Shown: positions 47,427-56,770 of the stretch, one piece after another
Layout of the letters: every line of letters begins with the position of its first letter
Numbering within the stretch: position 1 is the stretch's first letter
NCBI RefSeq assembly: GCF_015265435.1
Contig: NZ_JABJWH010000010.1
Span: forward strand, 1 to 64,000
Length of the DNA: 64,000 nucleotides
Source: Alloalcanivorax profundimaris
GTDB taxonomy: Bacteria; Pseudomonadota; Gammaproteobacteria; Pseudomonadales; Alcanivoracaceae
Direction of reading: 5' to 3'
The notes under the pieces: model-generated
The model's database searches: none
Told to the model about the DNA's origin: nothing
What the model saw: the letters and a program-made list of their open reading frames with translations, nothing else
Program-made: the position numbers and the translations under genes

Positions 47427-49869
47427 TCCGCGATTGCTGATGCGCCCCTGGCGCTCCGGCGCCTTCCGTATCCAGGCCCTGGCGCTGCTGGTGGCATCCC
47501 TGGCCATCGCCGCGGTGGTGCTGATGCGCGGCGAGCTGGATCACCGCTTCGCCAACCGCACCGCCGAGGCCATCGGCGGCGACCTGATCCTGGAGGGCAG
47601 CCAGCCGGCCAGCGACGAGCAGGTGGCCCTGGTGGCGGACCGCCCCCATTCGCGCATGACCGGCTTCACCACCGTGCTGGTGCGCGACGAGACCTTCGTG
47701 CTGGTGAGCGTCAAGGCGGTGGACGACGCCTACCCGCTGTTCGGCACCCTGACCGTGGCGGACCAGCGCTTCGGCGACCAGTACGCGGTCAGCCACGGCC
47801 CGCCCGCCGGCCAGGTGTGGCTGGCCGGCACCGCCCTGGACCGCCTGGAGCAGAACCTGGGCGAATTCATCACCGTCGGCGACCGGGCCCTGCTGGTGAG
47901 CAAGGTGCTGATTCGCGAGCCGGACCAGGGCGCCGGCTTCTACAGCATGAACCCGCGGCTGATGATGAACCGGGCGGACGTGGCCTCCACCGGCATTCTC
48001 GGCCCCGGCACCCGGGTTCACCATGAACTGCGCATCGCCGCTCACGGCGAGGCCATGAACACGGTGGCGGAGGCCCTGCGCCCCACCCTGGCGGTGAACC
48101 AGGAGATCGACACCCGCGAGGACGCCGGCCTGCGCTCCATGGGCCCGCTGCGCCAGCTCACCCTGTGGGGGCAGTTGGCGGTGATGATGGTGGTGCTGCT
48201 GTGCGGCGGCGCGGTGTATCTGGCCGCCGGCGTGCGCGGCGCCGAACAGGCGCGTCGCTGCGCGGTGATGAAGACCTTTGGCGCCCGCCGCCGGCAAATC
48301 CTGTCCCGGGTGCTGGGGCGGGAACTGGTGGCGCTGCTGCCCTCCCTGCTGCTGGGCCTGGCCCTGGCCGCCGGCGCTTTCCTGGCGCTGCGCCAATGGC
48401 TCGGCGACGAGCTGGCCTGGCAACCGCCCTGGCACACCTGGGTGCTGCTGGGCCTGGCCCCGGTGGTGATCTGGGCCGGCTTCGCCCTGCCCCGCCTGTG
48501 GCGGCTGGTGCATCTGCCGGCCCGGGAAATTCTGGGCGACAGCCCGGAAGCGCCTTCCGCCCGGGCCGGCCTCAACCTGGTGGGCGCCCTGGCGGCGCCG
48601 GTGCTGGTGGCGATGATGCTGTCCGGCTCGCTGATGGACCTGGGCCAGCTGCTGGCGCTGATGGTGGCGGTGGCCGTGGGGCTGCCGCTGTTGCTGTGGG
48701 CGCCCCTGCGCCTGGCGGACCGGGCCGGCCAGCGCTGGCCCCTGGCCGCCCGGCTGGCCCTGCGCCGGCTGTCCCGGCGGCCGCTCACCACCCTGCCGAT
48801 GCTGGCCGCCATGGTGCTGGCCCTGTCGATCATGTCCCTGGCCACCCAGGTCGGCCAGCAACTGCTGGCGGACTGGCGCGACCGGTTGCCGGAGCAGGCG
48901 CCCAACTACTTCGTGCTGAACCTGTTCGACGAGGACCTGGACGCCTTCCGCGCCTGGCTGGACGACCACGGCGCCCGCGTGCCGGGCTACTACCCGGTGG
49001 TGCGCGGCCGCCTCACCGAAGTCAACGGCGAGCCGGTGCGCGAGGCGGTGACCAAGGAAGAGGACGAGGACGACGAGGGCCAGCGGGCCCTGAACCGGGA
49101 TCTGTCGCTCACCGAGGCGGAGCGCCTGCCGGAGAGCAACCGCACCCTGGAAGGGCGCTGGCTGGGTGACGGGCCCGGCGAGGTGTCGGTGGAAGCGGAT
49201 CTGGCCGACTCCCTGGGCCTGGAAGTGGGCGACGCCCTCACCTTCACCGCCCAGGCCGGCGACCTGTCCGCCACCGTGGTGGGCGTGCGCGAGGTGGATT
49301 GGGAGAGCTTCGAGCCCAACTTCTACTTCATGTTCAGCCCCGGCACCCTGGACGGCCAGAGCCGCTACTGGCTGACCAGTTTCTACCTGCCCGAGGACCG
49401 GGCCGGGGAGCTGCCGGCGCTGATTCGCCAGTTTCCGCAGATCACCCTGCTGGACGTGAACGCCCTGCTCGACCAGGCCCAGGGGCTGATCGCCCAGGCC
49501 AGCCGGGCGGCGCTGGCCCTGGCGGTGCTGTTGCTGGCCGCCAGCGTGCTGGTGATGGCGGCGGCCTGGCTGGCCGGTGGCCAGCAGCGACGCAAGGACG
49601 AGGCACTGTTGCGGGTGCTGGGCGCGCGCAGCGCCCTGCTGCGTCGAGTGGCGGTGCTGGAGCAGCTTCTGCTGCTGGGCGGCGCCGCCCTGTTCGCCCA
49701 CCTGCTGCATCTGGCCGCGCTGGTGCCCCTGGGCATCAAGATGTTCGACGGCGACCTGCCGTTGTCCGCCTGGATCCTGCTGCCCTGGGTTCTGGTGGTG
49801 CCGATGCTGCTCCTGGAGGCGGCGCGGCCGCGCAACCAGGAGCGACCTCTGGCGCGCCTGGCCGGCTGA
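47419..49869 (+). CDS. ybbP: FtsX/MacB-like ABC transporter permease (YbbP)
   Basis: This 816-aa permease has an N-terminal membrane helix, a large periplasmic region, three helices at about 245-355, then four more around 380-475, another periplasmic part and three C-terminal helices (about 695-810). Two FtsX domains are visible (around 250-360 and 690-800: RRKDEALLRVLGARSALLRRVAVLEQLLLLGG). An acidic insert (KEEDEDDEGQ) lies near 550. GTG start at 47419, 8-base overlap with ybbA. The exported substrate is uncertain. Confidence 0.92.
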
Positions 49870-49887
49870 CGGCGGGGTTGTTTCGAT

Positions 49888-51081
49888 TCACAGCCGGTTG
49901 GCGATGCGCTCGCCGGCCAGCAGCCGGAAGCTGATCAGCGCCGCCACGGCGCTGCCCGCCATCAGGGCCGTCATGGGCAGCGGCGTGCCGTCGTGGATCA
50001 TGCCCAGCCCGGAGCCGATCAGCCCGGCGAGCAGGAACTGCAGGCAGCCGTTGAGGCCGGTGGCGGCGCCGCTGTCCCGGTCGAAATAGGCCAGGAAGCT
50101 GGCCAGGGCGTTGGGAATCGCCAGCGCCGCCATGCCCGCCACCACCATGATCAACGGCACCGTGGTCCACAGGGTCAGGTGGCCGCTCAGCGTGAGGCCC
50201 AGCAGCACCAGGGCGGCCACCGCCTGGATCAGCACCGCCACGCCCATGATCACCGGGCTGTCATGGCGGCGCAGCAACAGCACGTTGACCCGGTTCAGCC
50301 CGAGCATGGTGACCACGTTGGCGCCGAACAGCAGCGGGAACTCCGACTCATCCATGCCGAAGTACTCGATGTACAGGAAGGCGGCGTCGGTGATGAAGGT
50401 GAACATGGCCGAGAACACCAGGCCGTTGGCGAGGATGAACCCCATCGCCTTGCGCTGGCGAAGCACCCGCCCGTAGGCGGCGAACATGCGGTGGCGCAGG
50501 GGCTCCTCGGCCACCTGGGGCGTCACCGACGGCAGCGCGAAGCGCAGCATCAGCCCCACGATCACGGCGTAGCCGGCCAGCATCACGAAGATACTGGGCC
50601 AGCCGGACAACTTGAGCAGCGCGGCGCCGATGGCCGGCGCCAGCAGCGGCGCGATGAGCAACACCAGGCCCACGGAAGTGAGTACCCGGGCCGCTTCCCG
50701 GCCGTTGAAATGATCGCGCACCGAGGCGGCGGCGATCACCACGGTGGCGCCGCCGCCCAGGGCCTGCACCACGCGCAGCATATAGAGCTGCTCCACGGTC
50801 CGGCAGACGCTGATCGCCAGGCTGGCCAGGATGAACACCGCCAGGCCCACATAGGCCACCGGCTTGCGGCCGAAGTGATCCGACAGCGGCCCGCCCAGCC
50901 ATTGCCCCACCGCCACGCCGATCACGTAGAAGCTCACCGACAGTTCCACCCGGTGCACCGCCACGCCGAAACCGTCGGCCATGGTGGGCAGAGCCGGCAG
51001 GTAGGTGTCGATGGCCAGCGGCCCGAGGGCCACCAGCGTGCCCAGCATGAGCGCCAGGCGCAGCGGAGAAATCGCGGACAT
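49888..51081 (-). CDS. Bcr/CflA-family MFS drug efflux transporter
   Basis: This 397-aa protein with 12 hydrophobic helices starts with LALMLGTLVALGPLAIDTYLPALPTMA and carries the family motif GQWLGGPLSDHFGRKP after TM2. The Bcr/CflA group exports drugs such as bicyclomycin and chloramphenicol-like compounds. Its actual substrate is unknown. Start is the ATG at 51081. Confidence 0.92.
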   Translation of the reverse strand: MSAISPLRLALMLGTLVALGPLAIDTYLPALPTMADGFGVAVHRVELSVSFYVIGVAVGQWLGGPLSDHFGRKPVAYVGLAVFILASLAISVCRTVEQLYMLRVVQALGGGATVVIAAASVRDHFNGREAARVLTSVGLVLLIAPLLAPAIGAALLKLSGWPSIFVMLAGYAVIVGLMLRFALPSVTPQVAEEPLRHRMFAAYGRVLRQRKAMGFILANGLVFSAMFTFITDAAFLYIEYFGMDESEFPLLFGANVVTMLGLNRVNVLLLRRHDSPVIMGVAVLIQAVAALVLLGLTLSGHLTLWTTVPLIMVVAGMAALAIPNALASFLAYFDRDSGAATGLNGCLQFLLAGLIGSGLGMIHDGTPLPMTALMAGSAVAALISFRLLAGERIANRL

Positions 51082-51250
51082 GAATCGTTTCCCGGGAAAC
51101 CAGTTCAGGGGGAGCGCAAGCCTACCATCCAAGCGCCTGCGGTGCCCGTTTGGGCGCGCTTTTTATCAGATTTTCACCACGCCGGAACAAAGGCTTGCGG
51201 CGTTCCGGCTTCGCTGGGACTATAGCCGCATTCTCGAGACAAGGAAGCCC

Positions 51251-53116
51251 ATGGAACTTTCCGCTCCCTTCCAGCTGGCGCTGATCACCGTGGTCGCCTT
51301 TCTGTGCCAATGGGCGTCCTGGCGGATCAAATTGCCGGCGATTCTGCCGTTGCTGATTTCCGGTTTGTTGCTCGGCTCCGTGGCCGGCCTGATCCAGCCC
51401 CGCGAGCTGTTCGGCGACCTGCTGCTGCCCGGGGTGTCCCTGGCGGTATCGATCATTCTGTTCGAGGGCGCCCTGACCCTGCGCTTCGACGAGATCCGCG
51501 GCCTGGAAAAGACCGTGCGGCGGCTGGTGATCTGGGGCGCGCTGATTACCTGGGGCGTGGTCACCCTGGCGGCCTGGGGGCTGCTCAAGCTGCCGCTGGG
51601 GCTGGCGCTGTTGTTCGGCGCCCTGGTGGTGGTCACCGGCCCCACGGTGATCGTGCCGCTGCTGCGCAGCGTGCGGCCCAAGGCCAACATCGCCCGGCTG
51701 CTGCGCTGGGAAGGCATCGTCATCGATCCGCTGGGCGCGATCCTGGCGGTACTGGCCTATGAACTGGTGGTGGCCACCGGCCAGCAGGGTGCCCTGCTCC
51801 ACGGCCTGTGGCTGTTCTTCCAGGCGATCGCCGTGGGCGCGGTCATCGGCACCGTGGTGGCTTTTATTCTGAGCGCCCTGCTCAGCCGCCATCTGGTGCC
51901 GGAATACCTGCGCAGCTTCCTGGTGCTGTCGGCGGTGATCGGCGAATTCGTGCTCGCCAACGGGCTCAGCGAGGAATCCGGCCTGGTGGCGGTGACCGTC
52001 ACCGGCATCGTCATGGCCAACCGCAAGGGCGTGCGCACCGACGACATTCTCCACTTCAAGGAGAACCTGTCGGTAATGCTGATCTCCGGCCTGTTCATCG
52101 TGCTGGCGGCGCGCCTGGAGATGGACCAGCTGCTCAGCCTGGGCGCCTCGGCGCTGCTGGTGCTGGCCATCGTGCAATTGGTGGCGCGGCCGCTGTCGGT
52201 GTGGGTGGCGACCCTGGGCAGCAGTCTGAACTGGCGGGAGAAGGCGCTGCTGGCCTGGATCGCGCCGCGCGGCATCGTCGCCGCCGCCGTCTCGGCGCTG
52301 TTCGCCCAGCGCCTGGAAGAAAGCGGCGTGGCCGGCGCCGACCTGCTGGTGCCGCTGACCTTCATGATCATCATCGGCACGGTGGCGCTGCAGAGCGTCA
52401 CCGCGCGCCCCCTGGCGCAGCTGCTCAAGGTGGCCGAGCCGGGCCCGCGCGGCTTCCTGCTGATCGGCGCCAACCCGGTGTCCCGGGCCATCGGCAAGGC
52501 CCTGCAACAGAACAACTTTCCGGTGCTGCTGATCGACTCTAACTGGGAGAGCATCCGCTCCGCGCGCATGGAAGGCTTGAGCACTTTCTACGGCAATCCG
52601 GTGTCCAGCCACGCCGACCAGCATCTGGATCTGGTGGGCTACGGCAAGCTGCTGGGCCTGAGCCCGCGCCGGGAGCTGAACACCGTGGCCACCATGCGCT
52701 ATCGCCTGGAATTCGGCGAGCCCAATGTCTACAGCCTGCCCTGGGTGAGCGAGAAGGAAGACAAGCACGAAGTGGCGGCGCACCACCGGGGCGCCACCCT
52801 GTTCAGCAACGAGGCCAGCTATGCGCGACTGGCCAGCCTGATCAGCCAGGGCGCGGATATCCGCCGCACTCGCATCACCGAGGAATTCAGCTTCAAGGCC
52901 TACCTGGCCGTGGAGGATCGCCAGGTGTGGCCGCTGTTCGCCATCGATCCCCGCGACCGCATCCATGTATTCACCGCCGAGGCGCAGCCGGAACCGCGCC
53001 CGGGCTGGTCGGTGATGGCGCTGATCAAGGACGACGCCAAGGAAGAGCGGGTGTCCGAGAAGGCCTCGGAAAAGGCGTCCGAGAAAGGCGCCGGCAAAGG
53101 CACGGATCGCGGCTGA
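51251..53116 (+). CDS. Cation/proton antiporter (CPA1 type) with C-terminal RCK-like domain
   Basis: This 621-aa protein has about 12 transmembrane helices (residues 1-400) typical of NhaP-like Na+/H+ or K+/H+ exchangers (VVVTGPTVIVPLLRSVRPKANI, IVIDPLGAILAVLAYELV, IAPRGIVAAAVSALFA). A TrkA-N/RCK-like nucleotide-binding part follows (about 420-500: RGFLLIGANPVSRAIGKALQQNNFPVLLIDSNWESI). The tail is a short Lys/Glu/Ser-rich repeat (SEKASEKASEKG). Its last codons and stop lie inside a REP-like arm. Confidence 0.9.
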   Translation: MELSAPFQLALITVVAFLCQWASWRIKLPAILPLLISGLLLGSVAGLIQPRELFGDLLLPGVSLAVSIILFEGALTLRFDEIRGLEKTVRRLVIWGALITWGVVTLAAWGLLKLPLGLALLFGALVVVTGPTVIVPLLRSVRPKANIARLLRWEGIVIDPLGAILAVLAYELVVATGQQGALLHGLWLFFQAIAVGAVIGTVVAFILSALLSRHLVPEYLRSFLVLSAVIGEFVLANGLSEESGLVAVTVTGIVMANRKGVRTDDILHFKENLSVMLISGLFIVLAARLEMDQLLSLGASALLVLAIVQLVARPLSVWVATLGSSLNWREKALLAWIAPRGIVAAAVSALFAQRLEESGVAGADLLVPLTFMIIIGTVALQSVTARPLAQLLKVAEPGPRGFLLIGANPVSRAIGKALQQNNFPVLLIDSNWESIRSARMEGLSTFYGNPVSSHADQHLDLVGYGKLLGLSPRRELNTVATMRYRLEFGEPNVYSLPWVSEKEDKHEVAAHHRGATLFSNEASYARLASLISQGADIRRTRITEEFSFKAYLAVEDRQVWPLFAIDPRDRIHVFTAEAQPEPRPGWSVMALIKDDAKEERVSEKASEKASEKGAGKGTDRG

Positions 53117-53169
53117 AGCCACTCCTACGGGGGCTGCTGGAGATCTGTAGGAGCGGCTTCAGCCGCGAT
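53106..53169. repeat. REP-like inverted repeat overlapping the antiporter stop
   Basis: Left arm at 53106-53128 begins ATCGCGGCTGAAGCCACTCC; right arm at 53147-53169 is complementary except for one base, around an 18-base loop. The left arm encodes the last residues and stop codon of the antiporter, so the element has invaded the gene end. It is related to the elements at 29180 and 32141. Confidence 0.78.
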
Positions 53170-53191
53170 GGGCCCAGGAAGGCGACCTCCT

Positions 53192-53617
53192 TCAGGGGTG
53201 TGTTTCCTCGCCGGCCGCGTTGAAGGAATCGATCAGCCCGCACACCCGGCCGTCGTCCAGGCGGCAGTCCGGGGCGTCCTCCCAGGCGGCCATGGCGGCG
53301 CGCATGCGCTCGCTGAGGCCGCTCAATTCACGAATACGCTCCTCCACCTGCGCCAGCCGCGCCTCGATCAGCCGGCGCACCCGGGGACAGGGCGCCTCGC
53401 CCCCTTCCGATTCCTCGATCAACTCGCGCACGTCGCTGAGGGTGAAACCCAGGCTGCGCGCCTTGAGCGCGAAACGCAGCCGGCGCAGATCGTCGCCGCC
53501 GTACAGGCGGTAGCCGTTGCCCGGGTCCCGGCGCGGGCGCAGCAGGCCCAGGTCGGTGTAGTGGCGCACGGTTTCGGCGGTGGTGTCGGCCCGCTGGGCC
53601 AGGTCGGTGACGCGCAT
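53192..53617 (-). CDS. MerR-family transcriptional regulator
   Basis: This 141-aa regulator has the MerR winged helix (RVTDLAQRADTTAETVRHYTDLGLLRPRRDPGNGYRLYGGDDLRRL), a coiled coil and a C-terminus with Cys77 (EAPCPRV), Cys118 and Cys126 (DCRLDDGRVCGLID). Cys77 plus two C-terminal cysteines resembles the metal-binding set of ZntR/CadR-type sensors, but some ligands differ. No metal efflux gene is next to it, so its target is not clear. Confidence 0.88.
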   Translation of the reverse strand: MRVTDLAQRADTTAETVRHYTDLGLLRPRRDPGNGYRLYGGDDLRRLRFALKARSLGFTLSDVRELIEESEGGEAPCPRVRRLIEARLAQVEERIRELSGLSERMRAAMAAWEDAPDCRLDDGRVCGLIDSFNAAGEETHP

Positions 53618-53668
53618 GACGTTATCCCGTTTCCGAAATCAGCAAAACCTCAGTGTAACACCGGGGTT

Positions 53669-55252
53669 TCAATACTGGCCCGGGTAGCCGGTGGCGTGAC
53701 GGATCGACCGGTACAGGGGCGCCAGGCGCGGGTACAGGCGCCGGTAAACGCGCCGGTAGAGCCGGTCATACAGGGCGCGCGGCGCCGGTCGGGGCAGGAA
53801 GGTCTCCCCTTTGCGGGTCATCGCCGCCACGGCGGCGCCGTGGTCGGCGAACAGGCCGGCGCCCACCGCCGCGTTGATGGCGGCCCCCAGGCCGGAGGTT
53901 TCGAAGGTGTGCGGGCGCACCGCCGGCAGGCCGAACACGTCGGCGGTGATCTGCATCACCGCGTCGCTTTGCGAGCCGCCGCCGGACACACGCAGCTCGC
54001 GCACCGGCGCGCGGTTGCGTTTCTCCAGGCGCTCCTTGCCGTCACGCAGGGCGTAGGCGATGCCCTCGATGATCGCCCGGTACAGGTGGGCGCGGGTGTG
54101 CACGTCGCCGAAACCGATGATGGCGCCCTTGGCCTCCGGGCCGGGAATGCGCACCCCCGGGTTCCAGAACGGCTGCAGGGTGAGGCCCATGGCGCCCGGC
54201 GGCGAGTCGTCCAGCAGGCGCTCGAACAGCCGTTCCGGCGCCACGCCCAGGCGTTCCGCTTCGCGCACTTCCTCGGCGGCGAACTCGCGCTTGAACCAGT
54301 TCACCATCCAGTAGCCGCGCTGTACGATGATCTCGGAGTTGTAGCGCCCCGGGGCGGCCGCCCCGTAGGCCGGCACGAAGCGGATCGGTTCCACGAAGCG
54401 CGCGTTGCAGGTGTTGAAGGTGGCGGTGGTGCCGTAGCTCAGGTTGCCCACGTCCGGGGTGAAGGCGCCGGCGCCGAGCACCTCGCAGGCCTTGTCGGCG
54501 CCGCAGGCGATCAGCGGCAGGCCCTCCGGAATGCCGGTGTTGGCGGCGGCCGTGGCGGTGATGGCCCCCAGCGGGCGCCCCGGGGGCACCAGCTCCGGCA
54601 GCTGCTCGCGGCGCACCCGCAGGGCCCGCCACTTCATATCCGCCGGGCCGGCCCAGTCCTGGCGCTTGAAGTCATAGGGCAGATAGCCCACCTGGCTGGC
54701 GGTGCAGTCCCGGCGTTCACCGCACAGCTTCCAGGACAAATAGCCGGACAGCAGCAGGAAATAGCGGGTGCCGGCCCAGAGGTCCGGCTCGTCGGCGGCC
54801 AGCCAGTTGCACTCCGCCTTGGACTGGAACTGGCGCAGGGTCTCGCCCTGCCCCAACGCCGCCACCGGCCAGCGCCAGTACCAAGGCAGGCGCGGGTAGT
54901 CCCGGGTGCGGCGCTGATCCAGCCAGATGATGGCCGGGCGCAGCGGCCGCATGGCCTGGTCCAGGCACACCACGGAGGCACGCTGGGTGGTCAGCGCCAC
55001 CGCCGCCACGCGCTCGCGCAGGTCGCCGTGCGCCGCCCACAGGCCCTGGCAGGCCCGCGCCAGTTGCTCCCAGAAGTAATCCGCGTCCTGCTCCGCCTGC
55101 CCCGGCCCGGTGTCCCGGTAGGCCTGGATCGGCTGCTGATGGCGGGCCACCAGCTCGCCGGCGGTGTCGAACAGCATCGCCCGGGCGCTTTGCGTGCCCT
55201 GGTCCAGCGCCAGCAGCAGCGGCGCCGCCGGCCGGGTGGCGGCAGCGCTCAC
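53669..55252 (-). CDS. FGGY-family carbohydrate kinase
   Basis: This 527-aa sugar/polyol kinase has LALDQGTQSARAMLFDTAGELVA (phosphate 1 motif) and the C-terminal RELRVSGGGSQSDAVMQITADVFGLPAVRP ATP-binding segment. It is longer than glycerol kinase and lacks the exact GlpK signature. It starts at a GTG overlapping the glpD stop (GTGA), so glycerol or a related triol/alkylglycerol is the likely substrate. Specificity is inferred from the operon. Confidence 0.86.
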   Translation of the reverse strand: MSAAATRPAAPLLLALDQGTQSARAMLFDTAGELVARHQQPIQAYRDTGPGQAEQDADYFWEQLARACQGLWAAHGDLRERVAAVALTTQRASVVCLDQAMRPLRPAIIWLDQRRTRDYPRLPWYWRWPVAALGQGETLRQFQSKAECNWLAADEPDLWAGTRYFLLLSGYLSWKLCGERRDCTASQVGYLPYDFKRQDWAGPADMKWRALRVRREQLPELVPPGRPLGAITATAAANTGIPEGLPLIACGADKACEVLGAGAFTPDVGNLSYGTTATFNTCNARFVEPIRFVPAYGAAAPGRYNSEIIVQRGYWMVNWFKREFAAEEVREAERLGVAPERLFERLLDDSPPGAMGLTLQPFWNPGVRIPGPEAKGAIIGFGDVHTRAHLYRAIIEGIAYALRDGKERLEKRNRAPVRELRVSGGGSQSDAVMQITADVFGLPAVRPHTFETSGLGAAINAAVGAGLFADHGAAVAAMTRKGETFLPRPAPRALYDRLYRRVYRRLYPRLAPLYRSIRHATGYPGQY

Positions 55253-56766
55253 GCCGCCGCCCGCTCGGCCGGCGGCACGCCGTAGAAACGGGCGCGCAGA
55301 TCCTGGTAGCGGGCCCACTCCTGGCGCCAGCGGGCCTCGTCCCAGCCCAGCAGTTCACCGGTCAGGGCGCGCAGCCGCTCCGCCAGGCCCTCGCCGCCGT
55401 CCCGGCGCAGCAGGCCGAGCCGGGTGCGGCGCAGCAGCAGATCGTCCAGGTGCACCACCGCTTCGTTTTCCAGCACCCAGCGCAGCAGGGCATCGTCGTC
55501 CTGAACCGCGTGCAGGAAGCGGTCCACCTGGGACGGCGCCTCCGGCAACGGCCGGAACAGGGGCGCGTTGCTGCGCCGGGCGCGGCGCGCGGTCCGTGCG
55601 TCCAGCAAACCGGCGGCAGCCAAAGCGTCCAGGGCGATCAGCCGGAAGGTGGTGAGCTTGCCGCCGCTTACCGTCACCAGGCCGTCGTGCTCCCAGACGG
55701 CGTGGTCGCGGCGTTCCTTGGACGGGTCCTTGCCGTCGCCGGAGGCGATCACCGGGCGCACCCCGGCCATGGTGGAAAGCACGTCGTCCCGGGTCAGGCC
55801 GGCGCCGGGGAACTGGCCATTGATCAGCTCCAGCAGATAGTCCACCTCGGCGCCGCTGGCGCTGGCCTCCAGGTCGAGATCGTCGCCGTGGTCCAGGTCC
55901 GTGGTGCCCACGCAGGTCACGCCCTCCCAGGGGAACACGAACACCGGCCGGCCATCCCGGGGGTGCATCACGGTGAGGCAGTCGTCCACCGGCAGCCGCG
56001 CCGGGTCCACGAACAGGTGACTGCCGCGCAGGGGGCGGATGCGCGGCGTTTCCGCGCCGCCTTCGCCGGAGCGGTTGGCGCCAAGCCGGTTGGCCCAGGC
56101 GCCGGTGGCATTGATCACCACCGGGGCACTGAGCTCGCCGGTTTCGCCGGCCACCTCGTCGCGCACCGTGACCCGGGTGACGCCGTCCTCCCGGCGGGTG
56201 CCGGTGACGCGGGCGTAGTTGAGGCTCCGGCCCCCCACCCGGGCCGCTTCCAGCAGGCAGCGGATCACCAGGCGGCAATCGTCGGTGAGCGCGTCGGTGT
56301 AGCTCATGGCGCCGCTCAGGCCGGTGTCGTCCAGGCCCGGCACCCGGCGCAGCAGTTCCTTTCTGGACAGAAAGCGGTGGTCGCGGATGCCGGCCAGGAA
56401 GTCATACAGGGACAGCACCGCGGTCATCGGCCAGCGGCCCGGGAAGCGGCCCTTGCGCAGCGGAAACAGATAGGTGGCGCGCTCCACCAGGCCGGGCAGA
56501 TCGCGCAGCAAGCGCTCCCGCTCGCGCAGCGCGTCCCGGGTCAGGCGCACGTCGCCCTGGGCGATGTAACGCAGGCCGCCGTGCACCATCTTCGAGGAGC
56601 GGCTGGACGTGCCCCAGGCGAAATCACGCTGCTCCAGCAGCAGCGCCTTGCGGCCCTGGCGGGCGGCCTCCAGCAGCACGCCGGCGCCGGTGATGCCGCC
56701 GCCGACCACGATCAGATCCCACTGTTGTCCGGCCAGGTCGGCCAGGCTCGGGCGCGATGCCAGCAT
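55249..56766 (-). CDS. glpD: Aerobic glycerol-3-phosphate dehydrogenase
   Basis: Oxidises sn-glycerol-3-phosphate to DHAP at the inner membrane and feeds electrons to quinone. The 505-aa flavoprotein has the FAD motif VVGGGITGAGVLLEAA near the N-terminus, then FAWGTSSRSSKMVHGGLRYIAQGD, the usual GlpD block, and a C-terminal helical domain (about 390-500). It lies 4 bases after the AGPS-like gene and overlaps the kinase start. Confidence 0.94.
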   Translation of the reverse strand: MLASRPSLADLAGQQWDLIVVGGGITGAGVLLEAARQGRKALLLEQRDFAWGTSSRSSKMVHGGLRYIAQGDVRLTRDALRERERLLRDLPGLVERATYLFPLRKGRFPGRWPMTAVLSLYDFLAGIRDHRFLSRKELLRRVPGLDDTGLSGAMSYTDALTDDCRLVIRCLLEAARVGGRSLNYARVTGTRREDGVTRVTVRDEVAGETGELSAPVVINATGAWANRLGANRSGEGGAETPRIRPLRGSHLFVDPARLPVDDCLTVMHPRDGRPVFVFPWEGVTCVGTTDLDHGDDLDLEASASGAEVDYLLELINGQFPGAGLTRDDVLSTMAGVRPVIASGDGKDPSKERRDHAVWEHDGLVTVSGGKLTTFRLIALDALAAAGLLDARTARRARRSNAPLFRPLPEAPSQVDRFLHAVQDDDALLRWVLENEAVVHLDDLLLRRTRLGLLRRDGGEGLAERLRALTGELLGWDEARWRQEWARYQDLRARFYGVPPAERAAA

Positions 56767-56770
56767 GTTG

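Noticed and set aside
53046-53096. SEKASEKASEKG tail of the antiporter as a tandem-repeat element
   Set aside because: It is a short, imperfect low-complexity C-terminus, too small to be called a repeat array.
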